A stretch of 64,000 nt of DNA. Origin: Lineolata rhizophorae. Its lineage: Eukaryota > Ascomycota > Dothideomycetes > Lineolatales > Lineolataceae. The position numbers and the translations under genes are program-made. This document shows, piece by piece, positions 45,867 to 57,482 of this stretch (its first letter is position 1; each line of letters begins with the position of its first letter). The stretch covers positions 77,956-141,955 of the forward strand of contig MU001681.1 of the NCBI GenBank assembly GCA_010093515.1, in the 5' to 3' direction. A model generated the notes under the pieces. It searched no databases and was not told the DNA's origin. It saw only the letters and a program-made list of their open reading frames with translations.

Positions 45867-48800
45867 CTATTCCTTGTCTCCGCCTCTGTACAGCCAATTC
45901 ATGTAATCGCCAACATCGTCGGTAGCCACTTCGCCACCTTCGGCTGCGGCACCGTGAACCTGCTTGTCGTTGCGACCCGCGCGACTGCCATGGTGATGGC
46001 CGTGGCCATGGCTATGACGCTCTTTGTACACAACCTTCGGCCCCATCTTCCTCTGTCTCTCGTCTTCCTCCTTCCGCCACTCGCGGCCCGACTGACTGAA
46101 TTCCCATAGGATACGACGGAAGTAGTCGATCTTCGTGAGGTTCGTCTTGTCCTCGATAGACTCGTGGCGCTTTCTGCGGCGCTCGCGGGTGCGATTGTAC
46201 AGCGCCCAGGCTCGGTCCGGATCCGTCACCTCTTGGATGCTGTACTCGAGCTCCCAGAAGTCCGATGCGGATAAGTTGTTCGGCCTGGTTACGTATTCGT
46301 TGTTGACCTTGTTGCGCACCGTCAGGATCATCACAAGGAGATCTCTGTCGGTCTGTTCGCGTTCAGTGTTTTCGGCGGCGATGTCGGGTCCCATGCCATT
46401 AGCATTGGATTCCGTTCCATATTCGGATGCTTCTGAAGACGCCTCGGTTTCGTCGGCAATGCCACGCTCATTTTCCGAGTCGGTGACTTCTTCCCCAATA
46501 TCTTCGGCCTCAGACTCCTCAGATATTGAGGAACCCTCATCTTCTTCATCGGCCTGATCTAGCTCTTCGTCTTCCTCGCCTTCGTCCCCTTGTTCATTTG
46601 CCTCCTCTACATCTTCATTCTCTTCCTTATCTTCATCGTCATCTAGCGCCTCGCTTTCATCTTCGTCTTCATCTTCCTCCTCATCCCCTTCTGCCGCCGC
46701 CGCCGCCGCCGCATCCTCGTCGTTCTGCTCGTCCACATTCAGCTCCTCTTGCACCCGCTCATTCAAATCGCGCCACTCCTCCCTTGCTTCGCTATCTAGC
46801 ACGCTCTCACTCTCGGTGTCCAACCCTAGCATCGCCCGCTCCATCGCCTTGACCTTCTCTTTATTCGAATTCTGAATGGCCGCGGCGCGCTCGTCCGACA
46901 TGGGCTCTGCAAAGACGTACATAAAAGGCGCGTCGCCCTCGCGCGTCTCGAAGTGGAATCGGATGGTGGTGCCTGGGTACTTCTCCGTCGCGCGGTCGAG
47001 CACGCGGTTCAGCAGCGTCGCGCTGAGCAGAAACTCCTGGTCACCGAGAGCGCGGTCTGACTGGTCGTGCAACACGCGGTCCATCTCCGACAAGCTCATG
47101 TACTGGAAGCCGAAGATGCGCTCGACGTTGTGGTACGCTAGGAAGATGCCGTCCATGCGACCGATGCGCGCCTGCAGGCTGTATTTGAGCAGCGTGCTAC
47201 GCGCCATGTCGTACTGCTCGCGCTCGTACGATTCCCACTCGCCCTGCCCGTACCGGATCTGATAACCCGTCATCTCGGAACGCTGCACCGCCATGCGTAC
47301 CGCCACCACTGCGCGCGACTTGAGGTCAAACATGCCGGCGCCGGGTAGTCTGGGATCATGCGCGTCTAGTTGTGATCGTAGCACGAAGTCGCCAATGGTG
47401 CTATAGTGGTACGCCTCGGGCCGCGTTTCCGGCAGGGGCGATTCGTTGGAGCGCCGGTAACGTTCAAACTCATCCTTAGGTAGCGTTAGGAGCTTCTCGA
47501 TACTTTGGCCTAGCCGACTCAGCACGTTTGCCGTATCGAACTCCTTGTCGGCATCCATGGCGTATGTACAGGTATCGGGCTTGTAGCGCAAGAACAGCGG
47601 AGTTGCCATGCGGTAGAATTCCGTGAAATTGTCGCTTGTCTCCTTAAAAGAGCGCGATAACATGGAGAAGTTCAGCCGACGCCACTGAGAAATTAGAAAG
47701 TGGAAATGGGTCAATGCTCCCGTCGTGCTCGACGTCGAACCAACGTATTTCTTGCGAAACTTCTGCGCGACATCGGTGAGGGACACGTCGCGAGACGACT
47801 CGACAAAATCGCGTATTGATTCGAAGTTGAACTCATTTACGGGCATAAGGGTCTCGAGGTACGGGTCGAAATTGTAGACGTGTGAACGTGGGTCTTGCAA
47901 GTAATATACGCCAGGGTTGAACAGAACTCTATCCAGGCTATAGGATAGCTGCGGTACCTCTTGCGTGTGAATGGGAAGCGGTATCAACTCCAAATTCCTT
48001 GCAGCGACGCGATGGATGACTTCGCTTCGCTTTGCTATTCGAGACTGGCCTGGCGTCCCGGGCGGAATGTAAGTCTCTGTAGTATCCTTCCTTCCGGACT
48101 TTTTATGCTTGGTGGACGACGCTTTCGAAGCCGTCTTCTTTCCCTTTACTGCCACTGATTGTCTTCCCTTTCGTCCTGGTATTTGGTTCCTCGAAATCCC
48201 CTTCTTAGACTTTCGCACGACCTTACTATCCTTCTTGTTGGATTTTCCTGCCTTCGAATCCGGCCTTTTGGCTTTCCCCTGTTTAGGATTCGCATCCTCG
48301 AAAGGCTTTCTGCCATGGTGCCTAGTTATCCCGGAACTGGCCTGTCCACTCTGGTTGAGAGAATCATCGTCTTCTTTGAATTCAAAGCCTGGCAGCTCTT
48401 CGTGGCGCTGATCAAAATTTGCAAATCTAAACGGTTCCTCATGATCAGGCGTAGACTGCACAAATCTAAAGGTAGCGCGAGACTCGCCGCTAGGGCCTCC
48501 CCGAGTGAGCCTCTCCACAGGTTTTCTCTCCCCCTGATATTCCTTGCGACTATCTTCCAGCAGGGTCGACGGTGCCAAAAACTGGGCGCCAAGTCTGTTT
48601 AAACGTTTCAGCGGTTTATGCTCCCTTTGCGTTATCCTTCGAGGCTTTCGTGTGTACTGGCTGGATGGGTATCTAGATAGTCCGGTTGATTCATGAGATT
48701 CTGTAGCTATTAGCGGTGAGTCAATTTCCCCGCTATCCTAGCATCCTAAATCAAGGCCATTGCCGCTGTAAAAGAAACCCATACCGTTGCTGCTCCTGCT

Positions 48801-49040
48801 TCTTACCTCCTCTCCGGCCTGCGGATCCCAAAACAGCCCTTGTGAAGAGTCGTCATGATTTTCCCCTGGTTGCTCACTTGACTCCAAATCCTCTCCATTG
48901 TGCGTTGATGTAGGCTTGGTCTGCGCAGAGCGCAGCCACTTCCGAAAAAAGCTTCCGTATGGGAGCTGTAGTGCAACACTCGGTCCTCGAAGCGGCAGTG
49001 GACGAGCTCGGAGGCCAAGCCGCCGCGCGCGCAACAGCAT
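45867..49040 (-). CDS. PET127: Pet127-type mitochondrial RNA-processing protein
   Basis: Pet127 is a mitochondrial membrane-associated protein needed for 5' processing and turnover of mitochondrial RNAs. Two exons (48807-49040, 45867-48737) give 1034 residues. Exon 1 is a clear mitochondrial presequence (MLLRARRLGLRARPLPLRGP). The conserved core starts about residue 290 (LELIPLPIHTQEVPQLSYSL, LFNPGVYYLQDPRSHVYNFD). It includes SQWRRLNFSMLSRSF, YAMDADKEFDTANVLSRLGQ, a MFDLKSRAVVAVRMAVQRSE strand typical of its nuclease-like fold, and RIFGFQYMSLSEMDRVLH. Around residues 750-880 there is a long acidic insert, with runs of Glu/Asp and an Ala7 run. After it the C-terminal conserved block resumes (DRDLLVMILTVRNKVNNEYV, RRILWEFSQSGREW), then a His/Gly-rich tail. 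Exon 1 joins exon 2 by GTAAGA/GCTAG with phase 0. Confidence 0.93.
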
Positions 49041-49564
49041 CTAGAAATTTAGATGAAATTGCGAGAAACGATGCATAGGGCTGAATCAAAACTAGACGAA
49101 CTGGTCCCACGAATTGGTGGGCGTATTGAAGAACTGACTCCCGAGTTCGCGCCCTGCCGCACAGGGAGCCCGAAAATTCCCTGGGCGGCTCGGGAAAGCG
49201 AATTTTCCGGCCTTTCGTATAGCTTACGTAGTATAACTATGTACCTACAACTGCCACTTAAACCCTGCATGATTCAAACTGCTTCTATTTTCATAATTGG
49301 ACACAAGACTTTCATTCACTACATCATCGGTCTAATAGTGTTCGGACTTAGACAATCTTTAATTAAATATTATTATTAGCCACAGGCCAACCTCAATCCC
49401 ATAAAGAAAAAAATCCGAACCAAGACGCCTTCATGACGCTTACAAATCCCAATATGACCGGCTTGCTCCCATTTTCGCTCAGTAAAATCATCAAATAATA
49501 TTCAGAACGAGGCGTGAAATCCCTAAGACGGTACCAACCAGATCCATTAAATCCCGTGGCCCAT
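49041..49564. other. intergenic
   Basis: 524 bp between the PET127 start and the transporter stop, both minus strand. The 3' part is AT-rich. No gene is seen. It contains the PET127 promoter. Confidence 0.45.
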
Positions 49565-51558
49565 TTACTTGGCAGAGAACCTCGAGCGCGCCCTTAGAGT
49601 AGCGCCAAAGAAGTACAGAATGTAGACACCGGCGATACACCCGGCCGTCAGAGCAGCTAGGAGCGAGACACCGGAATCGACGCCCAAGTTCCTGAAAAGC
49701 GGGCGCGAGAAGTGGATCGCGCCAGCGGCGAGCGCGCTGCGAAATAGGTCATTACCTGCGAATAGGCTGGCCTGGAACTGGGGGTAAGTGAAGGAAAGGT
49801 AAAGGAAGATGACCTGGAAGATGATGAAGATGCCGACGGTGAAGATGCAAACCCCGATGAGGGGCACGATCCAGTGGATGCTAGCTCTGGAGGTCCAGGC
49901 AAACATGAAGAGGCCGGCTGGACAGAAGAAAGTGACGAAGAGGGCCGGGATCAGCATGCGTTCCGGCGCGGGTAGTCCATTCTTGACGATGCTGGGCAGC
50001 ACTATCCAGTACTGGTACGCCCAGTAGATGACCATAGAGATGATGACGCCGACGGTGATAGACAGGAAGCTCAGCCCTTGCTCGCCGAGGTTGAAGCCGT
50101 GGTAACCGACAAACACTATCGGGAATGCTTCGAAGAAGCTGTAAAAGATGCCGTAGATGAGGGCGATGTAGCCGTGCGTGAAGGCGATGGACGGGTCTAG
50201 CAGGGCCAGCTGGATCGGCCGCCAGAGTGCCTCGACGACCACTTCACGTGCATTCATCGCCTTCTGATCCAGCTCGCTCTGCGACTTGAGCCGATCGTCA
50301 CCCGTTAGCTTGCGCAGGCGCTTGGCACGCTTGAGCAGGATGGTCGGCCCAAAGGTCTCGGGCATGAAGAAGAAGCCGATGAAAACGGGAGCGTTCATCC
50401 AGAGGATCTCCCAGAGGGACCAGCGCCATCCCTTGGCGGCGACGCTGAAGCCCGAAATAATGGGACCCAAGGCAGGCCCGCATGTAGCGGCAAAGGCCCA
50501 CAGGCTGAGCATGTACGGCAGCTGGACGAGGCTGTACATGTCACCAAGGGAGGCGCCGCCGGTGGCTAGACAAGGCGAGCCGAAGAAGCCTTGAAGGAAT
50601 CGAAGCACAACTAGACCAGCGAAGTTGTCGACAAGAGCTGTCGGAATCGAGATGATGATGAAGATGATGTAGGACAAAATGTACGGAGGGTTGCGGCCAA
50701 TGATGGGAATCTCGGAGAGAGGCGACCAGAGCATCGGTCCAATGCCGTACGCCAGCACGTACATTGAAAGGCCGAGGGAGGCGGCGTCAATCGACACCCC
50801 AAAGGCGTGCATAACGCCCTCTTCTGAAGGTGCGTAGATAGCAGAGCCCATGTACACGCTAAGTGTATAAAGACTAGAACGATTGTTAGCACCGCATTCA
50901 GGAGAAAATGCATTAAGGCTTGGGTCACTTACTAGATCAGCGTCGATGCCCAGGCCTTCTTCTTAATACTCCAGTTTTGAGGATTATCTCGGTCATCTGT
51001 GCTATACCAATCTACGAGGATCGTTCCGTCATCCAGCTTTTCCGGCTCGATGGGCTCAGTGGGCCCCTTAGGTTGGCTCGCAATTGTCCACTGCTGTTCG
51101 AGATCCGCCCTGGTCACGGATTTTTGCAGTGCGACTCGCGAGCTCACTCGCTCTATGCCAGTCCGAGTCGTGCGGGTCGTAAGGCCAGTCTTTACAGTGT
51201 CCAGTTTCTCGAGATCGACCGCATCTGTTCCGTCTGACTCTCCGCGCTTCGCGTCAACGTCGCCATCGTCTGCCGAGTGCGCAGACGAAGAGGTGGACAC
51301 GGCCGCCAATTCCATGGCTTCTTCGCGAGGCTCGACCTCTTCCTCGCTTTCTAGCGGCTCTGCCTCTTCCATTACTGTTTCCACATTAGGGACTGCCGGC
51401 TCTTCTCGCACAACGTCTAGCTTTTCGTCGGCACCGGGATTCTTGTAACAGTTAGGACACTTGAAGTCCGGCTTTTCTTCGGGATACTGGAGGAGTCGAT
51501 TTCGAGTGATGAATCGGACAATCTGCCCGATCGGGGCATCGCGAATCGTTCCAGACAT
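49565..51558 (-). CDS. MFS drug:H+ antiporter (DHA1, Mdr1/Flu1-like)
   Basis: Plasma-membrane proton antiporter of the DHA1 (12-TM) type; homologues export azoles, polyamines or other toxicants. Two exons (50933-51558, 49565-50873) give 644 residues. A long cytosolic N-terminus (about 200 residues) is acidic in its middle. It has one CxxC pair (FKCPNCYKNPG) and ends with the family mark DNPQNWSIKKKAW. The first helix follows, with YTLSVYMGSAIYAPS. Motif A region: LSEIPIIGRNPPYILSY. The DHA1 motif RFLQGFFGSPCLATGGASLG is next. Motif C: GPALGPIISGF, then GWRWSLWEILWMNAPVF. A basic central loop (LLKRAKRLRKLTGDDRL) precedes the second six helices. The C-terminus is short (RARSRFSAK). The start is the first ATG (MSGTIRDAP); upstream in-frame codons include only a GTG. 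The substrate is unknown. Confidence 0.9.
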
Positions 51559-53034
51559 GGTTGGAGGATGGACCGATACTTTTACAGCTCCCACTCACAA
51601 CCGAAAGTGCGGCGAAGGTACGCTAACTTCAGACGTTCACCGGTTTCCTTGGGAACAGAAGATTTCGTATATTAGAAGAAGGCCTCAACAAGGGACCAGT
51701 AAACTCTCCCCCAAAAGAAGCTCTGGAGTTGGTGTGTTTGATTGCTTGATCCAACTCGGACTGAACCATGCGGGCAGTCAGTTTATGTACTGACCTTCCA
51801 CGCAGCCAAAGCTCTGTCTCATAGGGTTATTATGCAGCCGGGTGACAAAGCACGGGCCCAATACCATGGATGAGTCTACACCATGACGCCATGCTGCACT
51901 ACATGCGTGCCGCGCTCCCTCGCCGGCCACGGACGTTGCACATAGGATGGTAAAGCCCATGGAGCTCACGTCGGGGAACATAGAGACGGCGGAGACAACC
52001 ACAAAGCTCCGCCAGCGGCGCTAGCGGAGCCAACGGCCAATCAAACACGGTGCTTACGACTGCCCCATACCGCTATCTCCGCCGCTCTAGCCCGCAATTG
52101 GCTCACGTTGGCGGGCGGTCAGGGCCCAAATCCGTGCTTTGCGGCCGTTGGCCACAAAGGCCGCTTCGGCGGAGTTCTAAGCGGACGGGCTTTAGGGCTG
52201 AGAGCCGGCTGGAATTTGCACCGTGCTGCTATGTCATCGATGGTCTTGCTGGCGATGGCGGGAGGCCTGACAAAGCAACGCATCGCTGATTGGCGACGCG
52301 GCCCTTAGTCAAACCCCGGACGGCGATTATCAAGCCGGGCCAAGCGCCAAGCAGATCCCCGACGTCTCGATCGACAAAACAGATGGATCCGGTCTGCATT
52401 TCCAACACGCTCCGCCAAGCTCGGACGAGTGCACTGATGCTGGAGAGAATGTTCGTCCGACGTGCTGCCAGGTATGGATTGTCGCTGGAGTTTGCGTTGT
52501 CGCAAGCTTGGAATTGCGGCATGCTTTGTTCGCGTATTTAGAAGCAGCCTTCGATGACGAATCCTACGGCCTACGCCAGAGCCTTTCGGTTTGATGCCAT
52601 CTCATACTGTTCATGGAAATTTTGACGGGGCAAGAACCAAGAGTGGACTCACAGACCAAAATTAGGTTACCATTTCTTTTGCCATTTGCAGCACATCACA
52701 GCGCCCGTGTACGGCGCACAGTAGAATGCATAGCGATGTTGCACAGCGGCCTAGATCGCATCGGAGTGTATATGTAATCCATGCACTGCACGGCAAAAGA
52801 TAATTTCACTTGCAGCTGGAAACTGTCCGTCCCGCGGCCTGCAGATTCCTTGTTTCAACCGCGCCAAGCATTCCACCACTTACATACCTCCGTCAGATAA
52901 TGGTACACATGTATACATTCCCTCCTGATAGCATCAATCATAGAGGCTTCCCTCAGGAGTCGGCGCAGACAACCATGTCTCTGCTGCTATCCACGTCGTG
53001 CTCACAGCCAAATCCCATACCCAATACAGCATAA
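51559..53034. other. 1.5 kb intergenic region
   Basis: Between two minus-strand genes. Frames near 52.0-52.6 kb are GC-rich overlaps with no family likeness. It holds the promoter of the DHA1 transporter, but no clear TATA or known motif was pinned down. Confidence 0.4.
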
Positions 53035-54946
53035 CTATCCACCATCCTCCCCAAACGGGTAATTAAACTTCAGCAATCCATTTAAGCCGCCAACCCAGTG
53101 ATCGTCCGTCCCATCTCCATCCCTACCCCCTCCCCCCTTGCCCCTTACCACACTCGGCACCCCCCCTACCCACTCCCCGTCCGCATTCCTGATGTCTTCT
53201 CCCCACACCCTTACCTCCATATCCGCCGTGATGCCGCCGTCCTCGCCGCCTTCGCCCCCTTCACCAGCCACACGCACCCTAGCCCCATCGACCGAGAGCT
53301 CCACCTCCCTCCCGCGCCACCCCTTCCCCGCAGCCGGGACCCCATACGCTTCCTCCAGGGCCCCACCGGCGCCGCTTTCCGGCGCCTGGCTCAGCCGTAA
53401 CGTCACCGGCGCCCGCGCCGGCAGCACCAACGGGCGGAAGCTCAGGCTGCGAGGGCACACAGGCGTGAGCAGCAGCGACGGCACGAGCGGGTGCACGATG
53501 GCGCCGCCGGCCGAGAGCGAGTAGGCCGTGCTGCCCGTGGGCGTGCTGATCAGCATGCCGTCGGCCACCGCCTCGGTTAGGAAGTACGACCCGATGTAGA
53601 TGGACAGGTGCAGCAGGTGCGGCGCCGAGCCGCGGTGCAGCAGCACCTCGTTGAGCGCGTGCGTGTGCGGCGCGTCCGCGCCGGGCGTAGCAGTGCCTGC
53701 GGGGGCGCCGCTAGGCGGTAGCGTGGGCGCGGCCGGCGGGAACGGAGAAGTCAGCGGCGCTCCATGCGCAGGCGTGGGAGACACCGTGCTGAAGCAGAGC
53801 GGCTGCCGTGCGCCGGAGGCCCGGTCGAACACCCCTACTTTGAGCCGGTTGCGTAGCAGCACGCGTGCACCGCGACTGGAGCCCATGCTGCGGCCACGGG
53901 TGGCCCCCCACCCTGGCGTGGTGCTGGAGCCAGCGTCCATTGCCTCACCCGTCGCGTTGGATATGGACGCAACTTGCTGCGCAGCCTCCTTACCGCGGTC
54001 CTCATCCTGGCCCAATGCCACGCCTTCTCTTTCCCGTTCTCCTTCTTCCCGCCCATCGCTCATGCCTGCCCTCTTACCATTCCTTGTCGCTGCAGGGCCT
54101 GCCGCCACGCGCGGCCGCACGATCTCAGCCCCCTCCAACCCGCGGCTACCGTAACCCGCCATCGCGCCGGACGCGTATACCTCGCGGAATGCGCGCTTGT
54201 ACTCGGCGATCTTCCACTCGCCTAAGAAGCCGAGCGTACCCATGCTGAAGCTGATTATAGGCGGCACTCGCGGGCAGGCGGCGAATAGGCCCGCCGCGTG
54301 CAGGATGGTGCCGTCGCCGCCGAAGGTCGCAATCAAGTCGGTTTTGGTGTGGAGGTCAGTTGGGGTCGATGCGACGGCGTTAAAGGGTGCCTGCGCTGGC
54401 GCTCCGGAGGGAGAGCAGTCGGCCTTGGAGGTGGTATATATAGGGAACGGGAGCGAGGAGTGGACTTCTTCGGCGGCGTGGGATTCGAGTATGAGGGAGA
54501 CGGACGGGTAGGTGGAATTGATGTGGTGAGCGAATTCGATGAGAGATTTAGTGACGGCGGGTGTATCGTTCTTCTTGCTGAAGAGGAGGTTGCGGGGCGG
54601 CGAGGGCCACTGGAGGGCGAGAAGATCATTGTGATGGGTTTCTATGGTAGTACGACTATTAGCAATATCTCTTCGGTGACGATTCCGCGCTGAGATCGGA
54701 AAAAGGCTTGAGGTTCAGGTAGAATGGTGCAGAAGCTTGAACTATCGTTTGAGCTTAGGCACGCGATGTCTAACAAGCAGAAACAGCGGTTGAACGCGAC
54801 GCGCAACGCGTACCCTGATATCGCGGGAATATGCGGTCCGGCAGTTCACTGATGTCACGGATCTCGCTTTGAACGTTGGTGGTTGCGAAGGAGCGTTGCC
54901 AGCGCAGTGGCAGCCGGCCTAAGCGTCGGCATGGTGCAGTGTTCAT
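53035..54946 (-). CDS. POS5: mitochondrial NADH/NAD kinase (Pos5-like)
   Basis: Phosphorylates NADH/NAD+ to NADPH/NADP+ with ATP in mitochondria, for antioxidant defence and biosynthesis. Two exons (54814-54946, 53035-54689) give 595 residues. The start MNTAPCRRLGRLPLRWQRSF is a good presequence; an earlier in-frame ATG (55054) would add 36 residues. Next comes a Pos5-like block (LLALQWPSPPRNLLFSKKN, then IEFAHHINSTYPSVSLILES). The catalytic GGDGT motif is in LIATFGGDGTILHAAGLF. NEVLLHRG, TPTGSTAYSLSAGGAIVHPL and PRSLSFRPLVLP follow, and the end is GLNGLLKFNYPFG. Yeast Pos5 is 414 residues. The excess is a low-complexity insert of about 150 residues (RPRVAAGPAATRNGK ... PPSGAPAGTATPGADAP) between the GGDGT and NEVLLHRG motifs. 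The best acceptor (CTCAG, 54690) restores phase. Mitochondrial place is inferred. Confidence 0.88.
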
Positions 54947-55347
54947 TATCGCTCGGTAAGCATCACGAGCATCTCGGCCATGCGTGGATCTTGCAAAGGC
55001 GAGAGTGTGGTGTGGTTCTAGAGTTCGTAGCAGTCCTACGTGGGCAGACGCCATCCTTGAGACGCGCTTCGGCGGCACCGGGCCGAGAATCAAGGTCCCG
55101 GCTTGCTAGGTTAGCCTAAACGCCATCCGTACTGAATACTACGTAAATAATAGCTTTATTTCTTGGAAAGAACATTAGTGTTTAAATTATTCGTTTTTAG
55201 CTTCATAAGAAGTATTAGCCAGACTTCCATACGATTACGCTCGCTTAGTAGCTTTCTAATACAATGACATTGCTATGCTGAATGCTTCCAACTTCCACCA
55301 CGCGACACTCCAGCCAGGACAAAGCTTGATCAAGTTATTGCCTGGAA
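54947..55347. promoter_or_regulatory. divergent promoter region
   Basis: About 400 bp between the minus-strand POS5 gene and the plus-strand interrupted gene. The middle (55137-55260) is AT-rich. The true start of the plus-strand gene may lie here. Confidence 0.35.
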
Positions 55348-57232
55348 ATGATAGACGGTGTTCGACCAGACCCAGAGAGTATACAACAAATATTGCAAAG
55401 GAGTCGCTCTTTATGGTTCTCATACGCGGCCCAAGCCTGGGATTCTCAACTACCACCGCAATGCGCCCAGCTCCGAAGTGTCCTTGGTCAAATACCCGCG
55501 TTCCCAGCTCGTTTTCTTCCCATAAATACGGCTTCATCGATTCTTCAATACAATCAATCTCGCTCCGGCCTACAAATCAGCGGTACATCAACATGGCAGA
55601 CCTCACTAGGAGGATGCAACCTTCCACCGAAAGAAATGCGCCACGAACTCCTCTGTGGGGTTCATAGATCGATAGTATGCAGCTTCACCGAGCGTTCGTG
55701 CTTTACCATCTGGCCCGGCGTCCACGAGGGAGACAGCCTAGTAACTATGGGAAACCATCTCGCAATCTTGATGTTGGCATGGGCGTACATACTCTCAGCA
55801 CGTTGGATCGAGCTACAGGTGCCTCATGATCCCAGGACAGGCTCCCCCCATCCTGGCGGTATGCGTTATTCGGATCCGCGAGCACCCTTGCTGGAAGATA
55901 AAGAAAATGTGTCTTCGGATGCCATTGAAGCTGACATTGGCGAAACTTGCAAAAAAGCTGCCCGGTGGTGGGCTGCCATTCTTGCGCCTGGTGAGGGCTG
56001 GCTAGCAACGATCACCATATGAGATCAAACATTCTTATCGCCATGGTCTGCGCACCTCGATCCTTCTCGACGGTTGAATCTCCGATGGTCATCTACGCTC
56101 GGCATCGCAGGGACAAGACAACTACATCAACCGCCAGAAACTACCCCATCTTCCGAGGAGGCTCTAGGTCACCTTTTAGATTATTGCGAATACCACCGCA
56201 TAACAAACCAGTGCATACCGGCGCTAGCAGCCACGCTATTCTTTCCGTGGAAGAACGGCGATGGTGGTCCTGTTCTGCTTCCTCTCCCCAAGCTTTCTCA
56301 AAATCGAAAGCCTGGGCAAAAACTATTGTCAGGGACCACGCGGAGAGCTCTGCAGGAGGAGGCTCTCCTGTTACCGCGCTACATGACCTTGAGCTGTAAC
56401 ATCTGGGGGTTACGTGCTCTTCTTAGCGGTGTCTTCTTCGACCCAACTGTGCCGTGCAATCTTGTCAGTCCGTGGATGCAGCCAGCCTTTAAAATCATTG
56501 ATCCTCTCATTGCAGCGGGCGAATCAACGCGCCTTGCTACGATAATGGCCAAGAGAGAGCCTATCCTTGCGGCATTATGGCTTGGCGCTATCATCATCGG
56601 AATGGAAAACACTATTGTTCGGCCACTTCGAACGGGACTGTTTGCGGTTGAGCTCCACTCTGCCGCGTGGACTGGAACTCTCCACTCCTTTGTCACTCTC
56701 AGGAATACACCGCGCACCTTAGGAAACGAAGTGATTAGCCGTTCTGACGAGTGTCGACTGCTCTATCTCACGGGATCTGAGGGTCATTCACGGGTGCCAG
56801 TCTGCCCGTGGCCGCCTTTTGGAGCTACGCCACTTGCTTTTGCTGACCTTGAGGTTCAACGACATGCGACCTGCGAGGGGCATTGTCTTCACTATTCTGG
56901 GTGGCGTTGGAACATGGAAAACGGATTAAGTTGTGAAGACACAGGATTCCGCGAAGCGGTCGTTCACAATTGGAAAAGAAACGCCACCGCTACTAATGTG
57001 GCGGGGTCTCAAACCAGAGAGAGCCTCAGATCCGAGCTGGCGTCAGAAGTAGCAACACGAAGCATCTTTGGCTGGCTCCTATCCCCCGTTGGAGAAAGAG
57101 ATCTTTGCACACGAGTGGTTCGATGTGGGGAGCGCAAGTGAAGAGTCAATTCTGAGCAATGACAGCTCTCCAGGTGACCAGAAAGGCACTATCAGCGAGT
57201 GGCTGGATATGGTAGATGAAGCAGGAATGTAG
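55348..57232 (+). pseudogene. interrupted gene of an uncharacterised Pezizomycotina family
   Basis: One frame runs from 55348 to 57141, broken only by a TGA at 56020-56022. The protein belongs to a family widespread in filamentous ascomycetes but without known function. Its marks are FPARFLPINTASS, CGVHRSIVCSFTERSCFTIW, PGVHEGDSLVTMGNHLAILM and LAWAYILSARWIELQ, WWAAILAPGEGW; after the stop, LSPWSAHLDP, RYMTLSCNIWGLRALLSGVF, VPCNLVSPWMQP and REPILAALWLGAIIIGM. In relatives the segment around the stop reads on without a gap. Near 57085 the frame should move by one base, at a run of five C. The frame after it (LEKEIFAHEWFDVGSASEES, to TAG at 57230-57232) fits the family's acidic C-terminus. Hence two defects, about 600 residues in all. 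The true ATG may lie upstream. A sequencing error at the C run is possible. Confidence 0.7.
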
Positions 57233-57257
57233 TTATCTAGACCGTCGACGGCTGTTC

Positions 57258-57482
57258 CTATGTCAAGTCCTCGTACTCTTCGAAGCCATCCGGCCCACCA
57301 GCCGGCTGGGCATTGCATTTGGTGCAGAGGGCCCATTTGGTAGTTGTGTGCGCCCCGGTCTGACAGATTTTCCATTGTTTCCTACAGCCATGCTCCTTGC
57401 ACCGGTATTTGTTGTGTCCGTCGTCCACATGCTTGCACCGCGAATTCTTGCAAAACCCTGTCAACCCAGAACTGGCACTCAT
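57258..57482 (-). CDS. small Cys/His-rich protein, probably zinc-binding
   Basis: A single-exon frame of 74 residues with its own ATG (MSASSGLTGFCKNSRC). Cysteines stand at 11, 16, 28, 33, 40, 53 and 56, with histidines at 18, 23, 31 and 45. The pattern C-x4-C-x11-C-x4-C-x6-C-x12-C-x2-C, with conserved-looking HTTTKWALCTKC, suggests a compact metal-binding fold. No signal peptide is present, so it is not a secreted small Cys-rich effector. I cannot name the family. It lies tail to tail with the interrupted gene, 25 bp apart. It could be chance, but the Cys spacing argues for a real gene. Confidence 0.5.
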   Translation of the reverse strand: MSASSGLTGFCKNSRCKHVDDGHNKYRCKEHGCRKQWKICQTGAHTTTKWALCTKCNAQPAGGPDGFEEYEDLT

